From Aradus depressus (Eukaryota; Arthropoda; Insecta; Hemiptera; Aradidae), in the NCBI GenBank assembly GCA_963662175.1, contig OY759218.1:22224480-22288479 (forward strand): a DNA stretch of 64,000 bases, in the 5' to 3' direction. The notes beneath the pieces were generated by a model. That model saw nothing but the letters and a program-made list of their open reading frames with translations. It searched no databases and was not told the DNA's origin. Shown in pieces: positions 1-10,192 of the stretch. The position numbers and the translations under genes are program-made. The number at the start of each line of letters is the position of its first letter. The stretch's first letter is position 1.

Positions 1-547
1 TTAGTATGAAGCCGCCTCCCCACCCCTCCCCCTAATGGTGGCCATGGATAGAACCAACGCTGAGTAACCTGCTATTATTAAAAATGTGTAATATTTTTTT
101 GACCTAATGTGGAGTAGGTAAAATGTTGAGAAGGGCTATAGAGAATACAGTAAGATATTTGTTGGAGATCCAGGGTTAAGGGGCTGGGTTAGCTATTCTC
201 TGTGAGGACGGTAGCCAGACAGGATTTATTTAGCTGAGGCTTCACGTCAGACACAGAATCCAGAACCACTTCAAGAATTTCTCCCAGCTCTGAGGACAGA
301 GGAAACAGGACTTAGGACTCTAGGATACTTCACCTAACCCTAATTCGATTCAATCCTCCAAATATGTCATCCTTAGTCTTCTTCTCTCTTTATGTCAACC
401 TTATACTTAGGAGTTAACTCAGATCCACAAAGGTATCCTTAAAACACTTTGGGAAATCACCAATCCTGGTTCCAAACATGGTGGTAGAGGACAATCTTAT
501 ACCAACCAAGTTTTTACAAATTATTCTCCCTCATTTTTGAAATTGAG
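1..547. other. Stretch with no recognised feature
   Basis: Mixed-composition DNA with no reading frame, repeat or RNA signal that I recognise. Confidence 0.5.
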
Positions 548-655
548 GGTTCAGGATATATGAAATTCTCGTGAAAATCAGCATCGAATTTCCTTCGGAC
601 CAATTACATAATTTCCCCTATATGTGACGTGGGGAAGTAAAAATTTTTTCGAGTT
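548..655 (-). repeat. ACTTCCCC dispersed repeat, fragment
   Basis: Left part of the commonest dispersed repeat in the window. Its diagnostic blocks, read on the minus strand, are ACTTCCCC, then TATAGGGGAAGTTATGTAAT-like text, then GAATTTCATG-like text. This copy is short and diverged. Confidence 0.6.
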
Positions 656-997
656 TACTTAACTTTCTACACATGAACCTAAGGGAAAGTAAAATAACCA
701 ATTTGAATGTTAGGTTAGGTTTTATGACTCATGCCCGGGCTTTAACTACGAGTTCATGTCGCCTACTACCAGAGCGCTCTTTCGTCACTCTGGTGGACAT
801 GAGCGCGACTCTACTGTGGGAGTCCTAAATTTTGCCTACCCTAAATTTTTATTCCCCTAGGGCAGAGGTCTTTAACGAGTACCTGACATCTTACAGGCTC
901 GGGACCATCGCTTAACGTCCCATCCAAAGGACGGCGTGCTTACGTTTATTTTACCTCTCAGATAAAATAAACTTAGGGCCTCGGTCGGGTTTCGAAC

Positions 998-1668
998 TTT
1001 TTTTTTTTTTTTTTTTTTGTGACGACACCATCGCCGAATCGTCGGGGAAAAAGGGGGCCTAAAAATTTTATTAACGAAATAAAATAAAATATGTTACATA
1101 GTGAACAATAAAAAAAAAAAAGAATATATGTTGCTGTGGTAGGCTAGGAGCGACCGCTGCCGACCATCTGCGACGGTCAGCCGTCACTCCCAGCCCGCCT
1201 TAATTTTCTTGGCGCGCCGAGAGAGCTCGGGATAAATGTAGGGCGTTCGCTAGTTGTGGTTCGTTGGGGCGCCGGGGACGACTGCAGGCCTCCCCGGCGC
1301 TGGGTCATAATGCTTGCTTCTTTCTCCGCCAGGAGGCAACAAATCGGCTGAACATTGGGTAGTCGGTTTCCGTCACCAGCTGCCGTAGGTTGAGTCCCAG
1401 ATACGATCCTGTCCCGCGTATCAACTCTACCCTAGGCCCGTCGTACAGCGGACATTCAAGGACCACGTGCTCCGCAGTCTCGACTCCGCCGCACGAACAG
1501 TTCGGGTTGTTCTTCCTGTTAAAGAAGAACAGCTTGGAGTTGAAATCTCCATGATCTGATAGTATCTGGGACATCTAGTGGTCAGGCAGTATCCAAGTAG
1601 AGTCCAGAAGTACCCGGATTTCCTGTAAATATGCATAGGTCGTTCGGCCATCCGATGGTCGTGACCAC
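998..1668 (-). mobile_element. 5'-truncated R1-like non-LTR retrotransposon inserted in SINE-1
   Basis: The poly(T) run at 998-1018 is the poly(A) tail of a minus-strand LINE. The right part encodes the end of an ORF2 protein and the rest is 3' UTR. A perfect 12-bp TSD (CGGGTTTCGAAC) lies at 986-997 and 1669-1680, inside box B of the SINE head. Truncation, tail and TSD together are the signature of target-primed reverse transcription. Confidence 0.85.
1305..1660 (-). pseudogene. LINE ORF2 C-terminal zinc-knuckle region (R1/I-like)
   Basis: The 89-residue frame at 1305-1574 contains a CxC-x8-H-x4-C knuckle (CSCGGVETAEHVVLECP), preceded by LSDHGDF. This layout is usual for the C-terminus of R1- and I-type LINE ORF2 proteins, downstream of the reverse transcriptase. 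The same frame continues upstream past a TAG stop (after TWILPDH) to about 1660, where the 5' truncation lies. Endonuclease and RT domains are absent. It is a dead fragment; clade assignment is from motif style only. Confidence 0.7.
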
Positions 1669-2054
1669 CGGGTTTCGAACCAACGAACTTGAGCTCGGAA
1701 CACAAGCACGCATACCACTGAGCTACCGGCACCCTCCCAATTTGAATGTGATGGGATTCTTGTTTCCATGTATTTCACAAGTAAATATATTTGATTTCCT
1801 TTTCAGTGATCTTCTTACCCCCTTCCCTTCAGTCGATTTCGCTGAAAATTAATAAGTGACGTTCTTACATTTTGATTTTACATACTAGATTTCGTTTCGG
1901 CACATACCTACATTACATCAGCAGTTATTAAAGTTTTCGCGTTAAGCACACGCAAATCCCCTCTTCCCTTTACTCGATTTGGCTAAACATTGATGTGTCA
2001 TCTTTATGGAGTTCTGAAAACACATATAAAGTGTTGTTGATACATTCATTCAAT

Positions 2055-2647
2055 CAGTGCCGGATTAGCCACATAGCAAGAGTAGCAAATGCTACGAGCC
2101 CCGCGAATTGGGGGCCCCCGCGCTCCAACGCCTGTCTGACCGTAAAAAAATATCAATTTAGATAGGAGGCGACGAATTAGTGCAGTTCGCTGAGCTACTG
2201 AAAACAGATGTGGCTACTGTTATTGACAGCAAGAAACAGGAGCCTCTGCAACTGCAATTTTATAAACAATAAATAATTCTTTAGAATAAAATAATTCTTT
2301 AGAATCGTGTTTCCCAAACGTAGAAATTGCCTTGCGCATTTACTTGTCTCTCATGATCACTAACTGCAGTGGCGAACGTTCTTTTTCAACATTAAAACGT
2401 ATTAAAAATGAGGTAAGGAACACGATGGGCCAAGAACGTCTTAATCATCTCACTTTGATGAATATAGAGCATGATTTGCTTAAAGAAGTCTATATTGAAA
2501 GTGTTATCTCTAAATTTGCCCATATTAAATCCAGAAAAGTTTATTTGTAACAGTTTTGTTTTATTTAATACCCTAAACTTGAGAACCTAAAGCAAACCAA
2601 GGGCCTCTTGACAGAATTTGCTACAGGCCCCTCGCTGGCTTAATCCG
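2055..2647 (+). mobile_element. hAT element, decayed
   Basis: The left terminus CAGTGCCGGATTA matches the termini of the two better preserved elements at 38350 and 61312. The right end reads GGCTTAATCCG and has lost the last six terminal bases, and no TSD remains. The inside carries a hATC coding fragment. Confidence 0.75.
2290..2550 (+). pseudogene. hAT transposase C-terminal dimerisation (hATC) fragment
   Basis: The frame reads through FPNVEIALRIYLSLMITNC, then GERSFSTLKRIKNEVRNTMG, then QERLNHLTLMNIEHD, the pattern of the hATC dimerisation domain at the end of hAT transposases. The in-frame region opens near 2290 after a stop. The catalytic RNase H-like domain and BED finger are absent. 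It is related to the reading frames at 38444 and 61568 but more diverged. Confidence 0.75.
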
Positions 2648-2762
2648 AGATATCTTGTTCATAGACATACACACGCTCAGACATGAAATTCTGGTTAAAA
2701 CTAAACTTCGAATTTCTGTCCGATTACATAACTTCCCCTATACTTCGCTGGGGAAGTAAAAG

Positions 2763-4003
2763 TTGACAGTTTTGGTATAGTGACGCCGTAGGCAATACTG
2801 AACCTTCCAAAATGAATTGCCACTCGGCCCGTCTGTCTACTCTAACCACTTCTTGATTTATGATTTAAAACTTCCCCGATTATTATTTAATTATAAGTTA
2901 GCAAAGATCTGGAAAGTTAACAACTTTGTTTTTCTTCAACACAATGATATATCAAAGCCGTTTCTGTTTAATCCCGTGGATTCTTCTTATAGACAACAAT
3001 ATTTAACAAAGAGAAATAAATACATTTGTCTTCAAACATTTATAGGATTTACTGGGTCTATCGTTGCAATGAAATGAAGTCACAAAATTAAATAAATTGA
3101 TATAACATCCAAAAAAACAAGATGGAGTTGATACAGTTAGGTTAGACTATATTGATTTCGAGTTCCGTTTCATGTGGATCCAAATCAGGTAAGTCCTGAA
3201 ATTGGATAAGGCGAGGTCGTGGCTGAGTGAGATTCTTTATGTGATTCCCAGCTTTCCGCCTCGTCTGGCCAATATACTGCTTCTTCCTATTTATCGGCCA
3301 TGGGACAAAGGTCCACATATGTGTCCGTAGTAGTATCCAATTCTGGACCATTTTTTTCAAGCCTGGGATCCAGGGACTGGAAATTCTTGAATTTGATTTC
3401 TCGCGTAGGTATATTTTAAATTGCAAATGATTCCATTTGTTCTTTAAACTATATATCCTATAGAATTATAACTAATTAATTTCTTTATACATTCACGATA
3501 AATTGTTCTTTGCGAATTCTAGCTTTTCATTATAAATGTCCGTAAACATTTTTGACATTTTTTAACATTTATATTGTCTAATTCCACACAAATATATATT
3601 CATATAGTGCAACGGTTTACGCTATCGTTAGCGGCTAGTTTCATAGTAACATTTAAGTTTGATAGCTTGGCATATTTATATGTACATGATTGTCGAATAT
3701 TATGCCATAATAAGTATAAGTTTGTGTCATTTTTAGACTTTGCTCTATTTTATAAATATTTATATGTTAACATAATTTTAATTATATGTGTTCTTAATAA
3801 TTCTGTGATTAGATACGAATAAACTGGAAGGTTTTGAGACAAAAAAAAAAAACTTATAAAAAAATCTTTATAAAATTTTCGTTTTTATCGTCTATTTTGG
3901 GTTATTCGTAAAGGGGTTCGCAACATTCAGTAGAGAGAAATATCTCCATAAATTATTTGTTAACAATTGAATAGTGGTAGAGAGAACAACAGAAGGTCTC
4001 AAG
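2763..4003. other. AT-rich stretch, nothing recognised
   Basis: No gene or element that I can support. A 94-residue minus-strand frame (3142-3426) contains YIGQT but lacks the rest of a GIY-YIG domain. Most of the stretch is AT-rich with poly(A) runs. Confidence 0.5.
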
Positions 4004-4222
4004 TTATTGTGACTCATGTCCGGGCTTTGACAACAAGGTCACATCGGCAACTACCAGAGCGCTCTTTCGTCACTCTGGAGAACGTGAGCCCGGCATGTCC
4101 TAAATTTCATCTACCCTAAACTTTTATTCACCTCGAGTAGATCTTTGACCTGACAACGTACAGTCTCGGGACCATCGCTTAACGTCACATCCGAAGGATG
4201 GCGTGCTCAAGGTTTTTTCTCC
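4004..4222 (-). mobile_element. SINE-1 fragment
   Basis: Diverged minus-strand copy holding GACTCATGTCCGGGCTTT, the AGAGCGCTCTTTCGTCACTC block and CCGAAGGATGGCGTGCT. The tRNA-like head is missing. Confidence 0.8.
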
Positions 4223-4594
4223 TGACCTACCAGGGCCCCTACCTGTTAAGACCTACTGAAGCTGCTTCCATACTTCCGTCAAATGTGCTCTCCTTTGCAC
4301 GACATGATATTACGAGTCAAGAAGTAGAAAATACTGAAGAATATCCTAAATCATCTAGCTGGATTCTATCGCTCATAGATTTCGTAAAATAATGTACTTT
4401 AAGGATTATCAGTTTGTGTGATTTATAAATCTTACTCTATTTAATATATATTATTAAGTTAACATCATTTAAAATATATCTGCTCTTAATAAAAAATAAG
4501 AATAAATAAAAACACTTTTTTAAAACAAGCTTTTATTTGAATGAACTAAAAAGGAATAAATAAGTTATTAATTTTGTTACATATGATATGCTAC

Positions 4595-5035
4595 GTACAT
4601 ATAAAGTTGAATCTTTATATATTTATATGTAACAATATTAATTTGAAAAGTAAAAGCTTGTCGCCTGCGAATTACGCTATAGTTTAATAAATAATACATA
4701 AATAGGCTTATGAGCAACAAGCTTTTACTTGTCAAATTAATATTGTTAGGTATAAATATATACAGGGGGCCATGGTGGCCGTGCGGGTTAGAGCGTAGGG
4801 CTTTGGTCGCATGGTCCCACCATGGTATGCGGGTTCGAATTCCGTTTTATTTCGTAGATAGAACTCCCTCCCGGGGCCCGGGGATGTAGTAAATAATTAG
4901 ATAACACAGTGACATGGCTAATATGCACCGTACATAAGGCCAGAAAAAAAAAATATATATATAATATATATTATTTTTATATTTTATATATATATTATAT
5001 ATAAAATATATACAGATTCAACTTTATAAGTAGGT
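4595..5035. repeat. Foldback element with SINE-2 in one arm
   Basis: The left arm (about 4600-4670, GTTGAATC, ATATGTAACAATATTAATT, AAGCTTG) is the inverted complement of the right arm (about 4718-4765 plus 5004-5035). The right arm is split by SINE-2. Once the SINE is removed the arms match across AAATATATACAGATTCAAC. Confidence 0.65.
4766..5003 (+). mobile_element. SINE-2, tRNA-derived
   Basis: The head reads GGCCATGGTGGCCGTGCGGG, then TTAGAGCG (box A-like), and further on GCGGGTTCGAATTCC (box B). The tail ends in poly(A) followed by TA-rich DNA. A perfect 12-bp TSD (AAATATATACAG) lies at 4754-4765 and 5004-5015. The last 40 unique bases before the A run resemble the tail of the LINE at 55985-56490. 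Confidence 0.82.
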
Positions 5036-5869
5036 TCTTGTTAAAAAAAATTTTTTATAGACTTAGCTGCCAGTATTTAAACACTGTTAATTCTTACATT
5101 CGAACTATTCATGCTGTCTCAATGTTCAGACGGGTTTTCGGCTCCTGATGGGTCGAGGATGACAACTGATCGCCACAGATCGATCGGCCGCTGGACTCTC
5201 CTCGCTTGTCATAGCCTCACCTGATCCCGAGCTCCCTCAACGATCGACAGACAGATGATGTTGCACACCTGCAAGGAGCATCTTATTCATTATCTAATCA
5301 TCGCAGATAATCAATTTTAAGTAATGTAACAAACGCAAATTTATTCCCGGGCAACGTCGTATAGCCCTTCTAGTTTAGGATATAACTAAGATGGTTCCAT
5401 CTTACATTTTCGAAAATTTTGAACAGCGCCTTTTTCACAAGTTTGGCAGATATTCAGTCTTCCAATCAGGTCTTCGGTTGACAATATGGAAATTGACGAC
5501 CCAAATCTAGGGGGGAGCTGTTCAAATTTCGAGAGGACACCCCATGCTAGGTAAACAAAAGACCCATCTCGCCAACCAATCAAAATCAATTGTTATTGAA
5601 ATTGCTTTTCCCCTCGTAATATCTGTACAACTGCTACCGCTGTTGATCCGGGAATCCAAAAAAAAAAAAAATATAATAAAAAAAAAGTAGGATCGCATTG
5701 TTTTTCATTTTGCTCACTCGACAACTATTATTGAAATCTGAACTTCATAAATGTAATTTAGATGCTTTAACATCTTAGGAACCACCACACTCCATTCAAA
5801 AAAATAACATTTCGTACTGTATTTAATCTCATGTAACTGTGACAAAAAAGCGAACGGATATATACCAGG
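5036..5869. other. Stretch with no recognised feature
   Basis: About 5100-5290 is less AT-rich and may be an old element, but I cannot name it. The rest is AT-rich with A runs. Confidence 0.45.
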
Positions 5870-6476
5870 TGGGGGTGGCAGGGGGGAGAGCACGTGCCAG
5901 AGCAAAAAACAGATAAAATTACATAAACTTAAAAAAAACAATTTAAAAAAAAAAAAAATTATTGCTTGCAAGTTACCAATAGGATCTTCAAATTTCCCGT
6001 CCGACTGATTCCTAAATCAGCAATCAGCTGTTGCAAGTGCGGGGCAGGCGCCAGAATTTTTAAATATACATGGATTCGATCATTTCATTTCCTCGCTTAA
6101 AATCTTCATTTATGTTATAATTTATTCTCATAAAGCTGATTTTACATGCGCAGTAAAAATGCAAAGCGCAGCAGCAGCAGATGCATACTATTGGCTGTAA
6201 GTTATTTAATTCTAAAAACACAGAAACCACAGCGTGCATTTGCTACTACTGCTTTTGCATTTTTGCTGTTCATGTAAAGTCAGCTTAAGTATTACAGTCA
6301 GTGGTTACCTCAGGGGGAGCTTCTAGAGGTCCGAGTCTCCCAAATTAATAACAAAAAGTCTACAGCGCTAACCACGGAAACTGCGGGCTGTGCCCCCGGG
6401 AGTCTATACCCCCCACCACTGTAGCCTAACTTTGACCACCCCCCCCCCCCTGCTCAAAATCCTGGCTACGCCCGTG
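5870..6476 (-). mobile_element. hAT-type MITE (GCGTAGCCAGG family)
   Basis: Minus-strand copy of the MITE at 34075-34704. Its right end reads CCTGGCTACGCCC, the complement of that family's left terminus. The inside holds the same hairpin block (6138-6290) built on GCAAAGCGCAGCAGC and its inverted partner. The outer left end is diverged and no TSD is visible. Confidence 0.7.
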
Positions 6477-7104
6477 AGCACTCGAGATATGTTGTAGAGA
6501 GGATAAGTAAGTTCACCGTAGAGTGATCGTGACTGACTTAAGACGGCGTCTTTTCTTCCTTGTGTTACATTACTGATGCCAAACGAGGTTATAGGCTATT
6601 CAAGCACTTGTAAAAATTAGTTTTGTCAACAGTTTTAAAATATCAAATGAGCCATAATCCTCGATTTGGAGACATATTCAATTTAAAAAAATCACAAAAT
6701 TCCACAACGTGATATTATCAGATTATAGATATTTACAGCCTATTTATTCACATGTATCTTTCTTGATATATTTTTTATTTATCATAAGACGATTGCATCA
6801 ATTTTACCAAAAAATGACTTGAACAAATAAAATATTGTTACATTAAAAATGTTCTTACTTAAGTTTTATTCCTTCCTTCATTTCCAGTGAACACACAAAC
6901 GATGTTTATAAATAACTATAAGAGAAATACAAATAAAAGCGAAGTATGAATGATAGCTTTTATGTATGAAACACGACTTTTGTATGATGGTTATTTGTAT
7001 TATTTTTGAACTATGAAAAAAAAAAATTCCCTTTCTGAATAGAAGGTTTCCTCTAATATGAACATTTTTTAACTGAATTAAAATTTTTTTTTTATTGTAG
7101 TTAG
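6477..7104. other. AT-rich stretch, nothing recognised
   Basis: No repeat family or reading frame that I can support. Confidence 0.5.
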
Positions 7105-7157
7105 TTATTGTGACTCATGCCCGGGCATTAACTAAGAGGTAATGTCGCCTATTACCA
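7105..7157 (-). mobile_element. SINE-1 tail fragment
   Basis: A short piece starting GACTCATGCCCGGGC, matching the 3' end of SINE-1. It ends where the GGGG-rich lead-in to the tandem array begins. Confidence 0.65.
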
Positions 7158-7187
7158 ATTGGGGGGAAGGGGGAGAGGGGGGGGGGT

Positions 7188-7640
7188 GCATTAAAGAAGT
7201 TGATTCTTTTTAGTGGCTTTTTTATTGTATCTATTACTCTCAAGAAGTGGGGGAGAGCATTAAAGAAGTTGATTACTTTTGGTGGCTTTTTTTATTGTAT
7301 CTATTACTCTCAAGAAGTGGGGGAGAGCATTAAAGAAGTTGATTCCTTTTAGTGGCTTTTTTATTGTATCTATTACTTTCAAGAAGTGGGGGAGAGCATT
7401 AAAGAAGTTGATTACTTTTGGTGGCTTTTTTTATTGTATCTATTACTTTCAAGAAGTGGGGGAGAGCATTAAAGAAGTTGATTCCTTTTGGTGGCTTTTT
7501 TTATTGTACCTATTACTTTCAAGAAGTGGGGGAGAGCATTAAAGAAGTTGATTACTTTTGGTGGCTTTTTTTATTGTATCTATTACTTTCAAGAAGAGGG
7601 GGAGAGCATTAAAGAAGTTGATTCCTTTATGAGTTTTAGT
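7188..7640. repeat. Tandem repeat, period 69-70 bp
   Basis: About six and a half units built on GCATTAAAGAAGTTGATT, a GTGGCTTTTTTATTG block and CAAGAAGTGGGGGAGAG. Units alternate mostly between GATTACTTTT and GATTCCTTTT versions, so the real repeat is a dimer of about 139 bp. Open frames here are by-products of the repeat. A single-copy relative lies near 43350-43402. Confidence 0.9.
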
Positions 7641-7689
7641 TTTTTCTAGAAGAGAGGAACAATGCTTAGTTATTATATACATCGAATCA

Positions 7690-7845
7690 ATACGTAATTC
7701 ATTACTTCTTGTTGGGGAAGTATATAGAAGGTGATTCACAGGCAACATTTTTTTTTATACGTAAAATTTCGGGGAAAACTCAAAATCGAATTTTTGACCA
7801 GTTACATTACTTCTCTATACAACATTTAGCTGGGAAGTGGAAAGA
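7690..7845. repeat. ACTTCCCC dispersed repeat, two abutting ends
   Basis: GGGGAAGTATATAGAAGGTG followed by GATTCACAGGC is the right end of the repeat. The next block, to AGCTGGGAAGTGG, is a left end in the other orientation. Confidence 0.5.
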
Positions 7846-8184
7846 ATCATCTATGTAACTTATCCCATTATCGATTGTAACACACGTCGTTGTAACTGTC
7901 TCCCTGTATGTCTTAATGCACCTACTAGTGATCTTAACAATCTTGTCAAGTTATAGGAATAATTTGCTGGAAGGGTCATTGAATGGACGTTCTGATTGGA
8001 TAGTGAGATAATATCAGGAACCACTCAGGGTCCAATTAGCACACTTCCTCAGATAATCCGACCAATCATATCATCACGTCCTTCCCCACTCATATACTGA
8101 CCTCAATATGAAGAAAAGTCAAAAGAGGAGGGGGCAACATTAATAACATTTACAAATTTTTTCTACCCTCTGCGAATATTTCAC

Positions 8185-8850
8185 TTTATTAAATTGTACC
8201 TCGGGTTCTACATAGACAGCCGACTGACGTGGAACCCACACAAACGACTTAAACGACAAGAGTTGAATCGACGTTACGGACTACTCCGTAGACTACTTGG
8301 ACCAAAATCAAAACTTTCTACTGTCAACAAACTGACCATTTACAAGACTATAATACGCCCAATATGGACATACGGCCTCGAACTATGGGGTACAGCCAAA
8401 CAATCCAATATAAACCGCATCCAAGCTTTCCAGTCCAAAGTCCTTCGTCGAATTGTAAATGCTCCCTTCTACGTCACCAATAAATTACTCCATGAAGACC
8501 TAAACATCCCAACCGTCCAAGAACTCGTCCAATCCCGATTCTTAAATTTCCACAATAAACTTTCATCCCATCCTAACCCATTTGCACAAGTCCTATCCTC
8601 TCAATCCCATCCTGACAATCCTCCATGCCGTCTGAATAGGAGGTGGCCTCGAGATCTTCTAAGGGAAATCTAACCATTGAACTAGTTTCTAGGGAGTGTC
8701 AGCGCTGGCTGACCTCTCCCAACATGTGGCATAGACACTTCAGCATACAGTTAACATATTTGCTCATTATATAAAATGTATATAGATTGCAAATAAATAA
8801 ATTTAAAAAAAAAAATAATAAAAAAAAAATAAAAAAATAAAAAAATAAAT
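8185..8850 (+). mobile_element. 5'-truncated Jockey-like LINE
   Basis: Holds the C-terminal part of a Jockey-type ORF2 (8194-8673), a short 3' UTR and an A-rich tail with AATAAA-like text (about 8785-8850). The sequence before 8185 is unrelated, so the element is cut off inside the RT region. Confidence 0.85.
8194..8673 (+). pseudogene. Jockey-clade reverse transcriptase, C-terminal fragment
   Basis: A 159-residue frame containing YLGFYIDSRLTWNPH, then LTIYKTIIRPIWTYGLELWG, then RIVNAPFYVTNKLLHEDLNI. These blocks are the conserved segment after the RT catalytic core in Jockey-clade LINEs. The palm domain with the YADD-type active site and the endonuclease are missing, so it cannot act. The frame is open to its natural stop, which suggests a fairly recent insertion. 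The first codon is an in-frame TTG within the truncated body, not a true start. Confidence 0.85.
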
Positions 8851-8896
8851 TGTGTCGCATAGCAACGAATTATAAAGTATATTTTTATTATTAATA

Positions 8897-9203
8897 ACTC
8901 AAGAACGTGGGTTCAAAACCCAACCGAGGCCCTTAGCTTATTTTATCTGGGAGGTACAATAAACTTAAGCACGCCGTCCTTCGGATGGAACGTTAAGCGA
9001 TGGTCCCGAGCCTTTACGATGTCAGGTACTCCTTAAAGACCCCTGCCCCAGGTGAATAAAAATTTAGGGTAGGCAAAATTTAGGACTCCCACAGTAGAGT
9101 CGGACTCATGTCCACCAGAGTGACGATAGAACGCTCTGGTAGTAGGCGATATGACCTCGTAGTTAAAGTCCGGGCATGAGTCATAAAACCTAACCTAATA
9201 TTA
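8897..9203 (+). mobile_element. SINE-1, 5'-truncated
   Basis: Begins within the tRNA head at AAGAACGTGGGTTC (box B) and lacks box A. The body and the 3' end GCATGAGTCATAAAACCTAA are intact. Confidence 0.85.
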
Positions 9204-9644
9204 ATAGTTTTTTATAGAAAAGGATAAAAACATAGAAAAATAATATATATGTGATATGGCTACGGCCATTACAGGGCTTTGTTATACCAACAACCCTTTT
9301 AAAGATCACTCTCTCTGCCCCTTCCCCTTCTCAAAATCATTTCATACTGGCATAAGAAGGGTGAGGCGGAGAGAGAGTGGACTGTAAGAGAGTAGTTATA
9401 AGAATGTCCTGATAAGGCCACATCACATATTTTAATATATTTTCTATTCCACAAGAAATGCAAATGCAAATTAAGTACATAAACTCCCGGTTTCGGCATA
9501 ACAATATCGTCAGGCATAGTTACGAGTATGATGAATTCTACTAAAAAAAACTTTTTCCAGAGATGCATCACACGATTTTTTACATCAAATATAACATCGA
9601 AATTCATCATCGATAGTCTGGAAACATCGACCTCGGTCATCGGT
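9204..9644. other. Stretch with no recognised feature
   Basis: No element or gene that I can support. A 113-residue minus-strand frame (9299-9640) shows no known motif. Confidence 0.45.
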
Positions 9645-9867
9645 GAATTACGGGCAGTGTATTTCCCAAGAACGAATTAATCAATTAACTTTTCGCTCCC
9701 TCTCCAAAACCAGTGGACCGTTTGTGCTAACAGTTGACTTACATAGAGGTCCTAAATCCTCATACTGAATTTTGTGTCTATACATTCATTTTATCGGCAG
9801 TTCTTAGAGTTTTTATGTTAAAACTTAGCCTTAATCCCCCCTTCTCTTTGGTCGATTTGGCTAAAAC
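9645..9867 (-). repeat. ACTTCCCC dispersed repeat, left part
   Basis: Contains AATTAATCAATTAACTTTTC, TATACATTCATT and GGTCGATTTGGCTAAAA blocks. It stops where the MITE begins at 9868 and appears to resume at 29452. Confidence 0.65.
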
Positions 9868-10192
9868 GATAGTTAGGCTACGAGGGTGGGGGTATAGACT
9901 CCCGGGAGCGCAGCCCACAGTTGCCATGGTTCGCGCTGCAGACGTTTTGTTATTAATTTGGGAGACTCGGACCTAAGTTGACTTTACATGAGCAGCAAAA
10001 ATGCAAAGCGCAGCAGCAAATGCACGCTGTGGTTTCTGTGCTTTTAAAATTAAATGACTCACATCCAATAGCGTGCATTTGCTGCTGCTGCGCTTTGCAT
10101 TTTTACTGAGCATGTAAAATCAGCTTTAAGAGTATAAAGTATAACATAAATGACGATTTTGAGTGAGGAAATTAAATGATGGAATTCATATA
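9868..10192 (+). mobile_element. hAT-type MITE, left part (host of the Helitron)
   Basis: Matches the MITE at 34075-34704 from its GCTACGAGGGTGGGGG block to GGAATTCATATA. The first 40 or so bases, including the left terminus, are lost. The right part continues at 29220-29451. Confidence 0.8.

Larger units (their letters stand above)
711..1736 (-). mobile_element. SINE-1 (tRNA-derived), split by a LINE insertion
   Basis: Full-length member of the main SINE family, on the minus strand. The tRNA-like head is at the right end, with box A (TAGCTCAGTGGTATGCG) and box B (GGTTCGAA). The body carries the family blocks CCGTCCTTCGGATGG and GCCCGGGCATGAGTCA. A 13-bp TSD (CCAATTTGAATGT) flanks it at 698-710 and 1737-1749. 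A LINE fragment occupies 998-1668, so the SINE bases are 711-997 and 1669-1736 (1669-1680 being duplicated target). Confidence 0.88.
1790..2762 (-). repeat. ACTTCCCC dispersed repeat, split by a hAT element
   Basis: A long minus-strand copy of the dispersed repeat. Its right part (about 2650-2762) ends with CTTCCCCTATACTTCG and CTGGGGAAGTAAAAG. The left part (1790-2054) holds CGATTTGGCTAAA-like and GATACATTCATT blocks. The hAT remnant at 2055-2647 interrupts it. Confidence 0.65.

Noticed and set aside
3142..3426. Minus-strand frame with YIGQTRR, possible GIY-YIG endonuclease of a Penelope-like element
   Set aside because: Only the second half-motif is present and no GIY strand or other catalytic residues can be seen.
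9299..9640. 113-residue minus-strand frame as a host gene
   Set aside because: No recognisable motif and no splice or promoter context; frames of this length are expected by chance in 64 kb.
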